A stretch of 11,619 nucleotides of DNA from Pseudomonadales bacterium (GTDB taxonomy: Bacteria > Pseudomonadota > Gammaproteobacteria > Pseudomonadales > Azotimanducaceae), in contig JAPKEK010000029.1 in the NCBI GenBank assembly GCA_028822125.1, forward strand, positions 1 through 11,619, given 5' to 3'. The notes beneath the pieces are model-generated. The model saw only the letters and a program-made list of their open reading frames with translations, ran no database searches and was not told the origin of the DNA. The position numbers and the translations under genes are program-made. Position 1 is the first letter of the stretch. Every line of letters starts with the position of its first letter. Below are positions 7,852 to 11,619 of the stretch, in pieces.

Positions 7852-8390
7852 ATGCATCTTAGCATAGGGCGTGCTGCGTCCCTGCTCTTTACACAGCCAG
7901 GCGCGAACCTGGTGTTGGCGGATGTCAACGATACCGGCGACGAAGAATTTGCCAAGCTCGCCCGGAGCGCGACAACGATACCGTGGTTCAGCACATCGAC
8001 GTGCCCGTCGAAAGGGTTATTAAGGTACGCGTCGCGCTCAACAGACACATTCGGTCGCTTGGATATCATGCTCAACAACGCCCGAATAGACGGCGCCATA
8101 GGCCCGCTCGAAGACCTAACGGTCGAGCCCTGGAAGCGCTCGAATTCGCCTGCGATCGCATCCGGGTGAAGCGCATCGCTGCCGGTGGTATTTCGAAACA
8201 GATCCTCTTTGGTATCGACGGCAACCGTCAAGAGGAAGTCGAATCAGGACTCGCCAGGTTGCAGTCTTATCCGCTCGTGGAGCAACCGGAGGGTATCGCG
8301 AATGCAGCGCTGTTTCTGGCGAGTGACACAGCAGCCTTCATCACCGGCCACAGGCTGGTCTTCGATAGCGGCGAGCAGGCTGGGTCGTAG
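7852..8390 (+). pseudogene. Decayed short-chain dehydrogenase/reductase (SDR)
   Basis: Pieces of one SDR are spread over two frames. Frame A from 7852 reads IGRAASLLFTQPGANLVLAD, the end of the Rossmann nucleotide loop, then DVNDTGDEEFAKLARS. Around 7963-7970 the sense moves to frame B (ERDNDTVVQHIDVPVER). Between about 8005 and 8040 it returns to frame A (TDTFGRLDIMLNNARIDG and GPLEDLTVEPWKR); the family NNAG is NNAR here. After about 8140 it continues in frame B as RIRVKRIAAGGI, GIDGNRQEEVESGLARLQ and IANAALFLASDTAAFITGH, ending GEQAGS and TAG at 8388-8390. The segment with the catalytic Ser and Tyr-x-x-x-Lys is missing between the last two pieces. The TGxxxGIG start has eroded into a region with a stop at 7846. 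About 540 bases remain of an expected ~750, so no active enzyme is possible. Confidence 0.85.
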
Positions 8391-8501
8391 ATCGACCCGC
8401 CCTCCTTGGCTCAAGCACACCTGGTAAAAAATAAGATGCTCGGCAACGATAAGGTTACAATACCCAAACGGGTTACTCGACGACAATTTTTTTGGAGAAA
8501 A

Positions 8502-9047
8502 ATGCTTCCGACAAACACTATCGCTCAGCTCCTGCTGTGTGGCTTAATGCTGATCATGACCTCATTTTCCAATGGCAACAATAATGTTGCTGAAAATTTC
8601 ATATCTGCTTTTTATTCATGGGATGCAACCAAACTGAAAAGCCTGATGACTGAGGATGCAGATACAGCTGCGATTGTCTACTATCAGCGCTGGGCAGCGG
8701 CTGCTAACTATGAGGTAAAGGCGCGTCGGCCCTGCAAGGTCGAAGCTAACGAGACCGTTTGCGCGATTACGGTCACGGATGACTTCGGCTCCGCCATGGG
8801 CTATGAGGCTACCGATACATTCCGAATGTCTGTTAACGATGATAAAGTTTCTGCAGTGACTTTCTCAGCGGATGATCCACCCATTTTTCAGGAGTTGTTT
8901 CAGTGGATCACACAGAATCACCCCGATATTTTCACTGGTCCCTGCTTTGATATGTTTGCAGGCGGTGAAACGCCGGGAGACTGTGCGAAAGCGGTGGCGA
9001 GGTTGGCGCGTGAATTTATGGACAGACGTGATGCGGGGGAATATTGA
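8502..9047 (+). CDS. Exported small protein with four cysteines, NTF2-like fold suspected
   Basis: 181 residues from ATG 8502, chosen because GGAG (8494-8497) lies just before it; the spacing of four bases is short. The N-terminus is hydrophobic (about residues 8-22, IAQLLLCGLMLIM) and fits a secretion signal or anchor. The mature part begins near residue 25 with NVAENFISAFYSWDATKLKS, an opening usual for NTF2/SnoaL-like domains, followed by alternating strand-like stretches. Cysteines C78/C87 and C148/C161 could form two disulfides in the periplasm. I recognise no catalytic motif and no exact family. The same frame is open upstream to TTG 8406, and an ATG at 8436 would add RRQFFWRK, resembling a Tat motif. 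The stop overlaps the TTG start of the hydroxylase gene, so translation is probably coupled and the two products may work together at the membrane. Confidence 0.72.
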   Translation: MLPTNTIAQLLLCGLMLIMTSFSNGNNNVAENFISAFYSWDATKLKSLMTEDADTAAIVYYQRWAAAANYEVKARRPCKVEANETVCAITVTDDFGSAMGYEATDTFRMSVNDDKVSAVTFSADDPPIFQELFQWITQNHPDIFTGPCFDMFAGGETPGDCAKAVARLAREFMDRRDAGEY

Positions 9048-9955
9048 CGCAAACTGACGCTGCGGCGATAGAACGTTTTTTACACCAAGCGCTGTTTTAT
9101 TGCCTGCAGCCAGTGCTTTTGGTTATCGTCATCTCTTGCTGGTACCTGGACCCTACTCGCGAGGAGACTTATCTGTTGGTGATTATCTTTGTACAACTGG
9201 TTCTGGGCTTTGCCGAACAGTACTTTTCTGCGCGCCCAGCCTGGTTAATCAGCACAAAGGAGAAAATACGAAATGTCGCTTTGGTGGTCGTTCTGACCAT
9301 GAGTGCTTTGGCAGTCACTGAACTCTATCAGGCCTGGCTGTCGAGTCCGCTTGATGCCGTCCGGGTATCCATCGGGCTTGATATCTGGCCTCAGGATTGG
9401 CCGCTTCTTGTACAGTTATTCATGGTGTTTTTCTTAAGCGAATTGCTATGGTATTGGATGCACCGCGCTGAGCACCGATGGAACCTGGTCTGGCGATTGT
9501 CCGGGCATGGCTCTCATCATTCGTTCAAGAAACTTGGCGCTCTGAATTTCGGACTGAATCATCCGGTCGAGTATTTCTTCATCGTGTTGCCGTCGTTTCT
9601 GGTGGAACTGACATTCGGCGTTGGTACTGCAGCGTTAGGGGCAGCCATACTCACAGTCACTCAGACGTCTATTGCTCACGCCAATATCGTGTCGAACACT
9701 CGCCTCATTGGCTTGCTGTTCACAACAGGTAAGTATCATATTTGTCATCATTCTGCCGTTCTCAAGGAGAGCAATACAAATTACGGGTGCAGCGCAATTA
9801 TCTGGGATCGCTTGTTTGGAACCTTTCTCGACAAGACAATTGATGAAGCCGGAACAGGGCCAACCGAACCCACCCTGTGGGAAAAATTTCTGATGCCGTT
9901 CAAAGAACCCGGGGACACTACTATCGCTCCAGGTACCTCAGAAGTCGGAATATAA
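9044..9955 (+). CDS. Membrane di-iron hydroxylase, sterol desaturase / fatty acid hydroxylase superfamily
   Basis: 303 residues, of normal length. The family uses two irons held by histidines and O2 to hydroxylate or desaturate lipids at the membrane. All three histidine boxes are present: H140-RAE-H144, H155-GS-H158-H159 and H232-IC-H235-H236, with further conserved H173 (LNHPVEY) and H212 (AHAN). Hydrophobic segments lie near residues 17-36, 43-60, 76-95, 118-138 and 175-200, which leaves the histidines on the cytoplasmic face as in relatives. The start is the TTG at 9044, overlapping the previous stop by four bases (TTGA), with a G-rich site at 9035-9040. The next in-frame ATG (9299) would remove the first membrane segments. 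The substrate cannot be read from sequence; carotenoids, sterols, hopanoids and fatty acyl chains are all possible. An electron donor is not encoded nearby. Confidence 0.88.
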   Translation: MTQTDAAAIERFLHQALFYCLQPVLLVIVISCWYLDPTREETYLLVIIFVQLVLGFAEQYFSARPAWLISTKEKIRNVALVVVLTMSALAVTELYQAWLSSPLDAVRVSIGLDIWPQDWPLLVQLFMVFFLSELLWYWMHRAEHRWNLVWRLSGHGSHHSFKKLGALNFGLNHPVEYFFIVLPSFLVELTFGVGTAALGAAILTVTQTSIAHANIVSNTRLIGLLFTTGKYHICHHSAVLKESNTNYGCSAIIWDRLFGTFLDKTIDEAGTGPTEPTLWEKFLMPFKEPGDTTIAPGTSEVGI

Positions 9956-9993
9956 GCGACGGTCTCTGTCGGCTTATCCATTTTCCACTTTTT
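9952..9993 (+). terminator. Possible intrinsic terminator after the hydroxylase gene
   Basis: ATAAGC-GAC (9952-9960), loop GGTCTCT, GTC-G-GCTTAT (9968-9977) form a nine-pair stem with one bulged G. It starts at the stop codon. T-rich sequence follows, but the runs (9981-9984 and 9989-9993) are interrupted and delayed, so termination may be partial. It would separate the hydroxylase from the symporter or reduce read-through into it. Confidence 0.4.
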
Positions 9994-10038
9994 GTTCAAT
10001 TGTGAGACTTTCCTGGCAGCAGCCAATTAAGGAGAAAC

Positions 10039-11511
10039 GTGAGTACTCAAGTCATCATATTCATAGGGGTTGTTATTTACCTGATCATGATGTTAATCGT
10101 GGCAGTCCTGGCAGCAAAACAATCTGATTCTTCTGAAAACTTTATGTTGGCCGGACGTCGTATGCCCATCTGGATATGCGCAGCCACGCTGGTGGCCACT
10201 TGGTTCGGTGGCAGTGCCATGATGGGTTCTTCCGGGGCAGCCTACGAGGGTGGTTTTCTGCGAATCATCGCGGACCCCTTTGGCGGTGCACTGGCCCTAT
10301 TTGTAGTCGGCTTCTTTTTCGCGCGCATTTTTCGTCGCCTGCGTCTGGTGACATTCATCGAATTTTTTGAAAACCGGTTCGGCATTACAGCGGCCACCAT
10401 AGCAGCTATCGCTTCCATCGCTTCCGGTATCGGCTGGACCGCGGGAATGCTGGTCGCCTTCGGTACTGTATTTGAAACACTCACCGGCGTACCGCTGGTA
10501 TGGGGCATTTCTGGCGGTGCTTTTATTATTTTCCTTTATACGGCCGTTGGCGGCATGTGGGCGGTGGCGGTAACTGATTTTGTTCAGATCATCATCATTG
10601 ACATTGGCCTGGTGGTTCTGCTGGTAACTGTGCTTGTTGATGTAGGTGGCTGGGGTGCTATCGCGCCCCAGTTGCCAGAACACACCTTCCGAATGATTCC
10701 GCTGCAGCATTCGTCAGACGTATGGCTCAATTATCTCCGCGCCTGGTTGATATTCGGATTGGCCGATGTCACCTCACAATCCCTGCTACAACGTTCCTTT
10801 GCGGCAAAGAACGAACAGGTTGCACAAAACGCCTTCTACATTGCCGGTTTTGGCTATCTGACACTCGGCATGATTCCGGTAATACTGGGCATCATCGGCA
10901 GTGTGACCCTTCCCGGCCTGGAAAACCCCGAGTCAATAATTCCCACATTGGCCCTTGATCATTTGCACCCGATTGCTATTGCGCTCTTCGTGGGTGCACT
11001 GCTGGCTGCAATCATGAGTACAGCTGACAGCGCCCTGCTTGCTGCAGCTAGCATTTTCAGCACTAATCTGCTACCGCTGTTCAAACCGCAAGCCACGGAC
11101 AAACTTCGACTATTGGCCACGCGTCTCGCTATCCCAGTATTCGGCTCGGTTGCCATTTACGTGGCGCTGAAAGTACAGGTGATTTTTAATCTGATCCTCG
11201 ATGCCAACTCCGTCATCCTGGTCAGTGTTGTGGTTCCTTTTATTGCTGGGGTCTACTGGAAAGCTGCCAATCGTACCGGGACTCTGGCGGCCATGGCGAT
11301 GGGTTTCCTGATGTGGTTAACTGCAACCCTTTTAATGCCAGATCTGGCAGGTGATATGTTGGGCTTGATGGCATGTCTGGTGACCATAGCGGTTGTCACG
11401 CCGCTCACGCAGAAATTCGATCCGCCAAGACCGCTAGTTACTGCTGAAGGCGAAGAACTTGAGTTGAAAGATCGCCTTGGTACTCTGCCATTGTTTCGTA
11501 AAGTGGAGTAA
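10039..11511 (+). CDS. Sodium:solute symporter family permease
   Basis: 490 residues with about 13 hydrophobic segments, as usual for the SSS family (PutP, PanF and relatives). Such proteins import a small organic solute with Na+ across the inner membrane. The first segments carry the family signature ATWFGGSAMMGSSGAAYEGG (50-72) and DPFGGALALF. Segment 8 has AAIMSTADSALLAAAS with S327/T328, which match the Ser-Thr pair of the second sodium site in PutP. The start is GTG 10039, chosen for the strong AAGGAG at 10029-10034. The charged tail (about 455-490) is cytoplasmic. It lies 83 bases after the hydroxylase, with a possible terminator between. The solute cannot be assigned; amino acids, carboxylates, pantothenate-like compounds and others are transported in this family. 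Confidence 0.92.
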   Translation: MSTQVIIFIGVVIYLIMMLIVAVLAAKQSDSSENFMLAGRRMPIWICAATLVATWFGGSAMMGSSGAAYEGGFLRIIADPFGGALALFVVGFFFARIFRRLRLVTFIEFFENRFGITAATIAAIASIASGIGWTAGMLVAFGTVFETLTGVPLVWGISGGAFIIFLYTAVGGMWAVAVTDFVQIIIIDIGLVVLLVTVLVDVGGWGAIAPQLPEHTFRMIPLQHSSDVWLNYLRAWLIFGLADVTSQSLLQRSFAAKNEQVAQNAFYIAGFGYLTLGMIPVILGIIGSVTLPGLENPESIIPTLALDHLHPIAIALFVGALLAAIMSTADSALLAAASIFSTNLLPLFKPQATDKLRLLATRLAIPVFGSVAIYVALKVQVIFNLILDANSVILVSVVVPFIAGVYWKAANRTGTLAAMAMGFLMWLTATLLMPDLAGDMLGLMACLVTIAVVTPLTQKFDPPRPLVTAEGEELELKDRLGTLPLFRKVE

Positions 11512-11532
11512 TTAGGCATCTCAAACTGCTTT

Positions 11533-11555
11533 CATGTCCTAGCATGTTCGACATG
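11533..11555 (+). repeat. Inverted repeat downstream of the symporter
   Basis: CATGTC (11533-11538) and GACATG (11550-11555) are perfect complements around an 11-base spacer. No T run follows, so it is not a classical terminator. It may be a weak regulatory site or chance. The rest of the region to the window end shows only a 25-codon frame (11544-11618) without a ribosome site. Confidence 0.25.
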
Positions 11556-11619
11556 GCCATTGGCGATGAAAACTATGGCCGACTTATCCTGGCCAGGGAC
11601 CCTGCATCACGCGTCTAAG

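Noticed and set aside
8456..8461. TACAAT considered as a -10 element for the exported-protein gene
   Set aside because: There is no -35-like hexamer at 16-18 bases upstream and no extended -10 bases.
11544..11618. A 25-codon frame at the right end of the window
   Set aside because: No ribosome site, no recognisable similarity, and too short to support from sequence alone.

Overview
The window looks like a chromosomal segment of a heterotrophic proteobacterium, most likely a gammaproteobacterium. This rests on the remembered resemblance of the mutase to E. coli Sbm/ScpA and on gene style, not on a database search. No rRNA, tRNA, CRISPR array, insertion sequence or phage gene is visible.

Left part (1-3975): a partial ADP-forming-type acyl-CoA ligase gene (minus strand, GTG start at 967) runs off the left edge. 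A 434-base gap without a convincing gene follows. Then come a full-length methylmalonyl-CoA mutase (1402-3540) and, 21 bases later, methylmalonyl-CoA epimerase (3562-3975), both on the plus strand.

Middle (4060-7605): on the minus strand, pccB (7605-6073) and pccA (6045-4060) encode the carboxyltransferase and biotin-bearing subunits of propionyl-CoA carboxylase. They converge on the mutase-epimerase pair. The four enzymes make up the whole route propionyl-CoA -> (S)-methylmalonyl-CoA -> (R)-methylmalonyl-CoA -> succinyl-CoA. The carboxylase needs biotin and ATP; the mutase needs adenosylcobalamin. Such a route handles propionyl-CoA from odd-chain or branched fatty acids, Val/Ile/Met/Thr or sterol side chains. 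The mutase GTPase chaperone (MeaB type) and B12 synthesis genes are not in the window.

Right part (7852-11511, plus strand): a decayed short-chain dehydrogenase pseudogene has lost its catalytic Tyr-Lys segment and changes frame. Next is a small exported protein with four cysteines and an NTF2-like look, whose stop codon overlaps the TTG start of a membrane di-iron hydroxylase (sterol desaturase / fatty acid hydroxylase superfamily). After a terminator-like hairpin comes a sodium:solute symporter. The last ~100 bases hold no convincing gene.

Most of the window is ordinary metabolism. The points worth a second look are the exported-protein/hydroxylase pair, a Trp-to-Val change at a conserved mutase motif, the pseudogene, and the long mutase leader.
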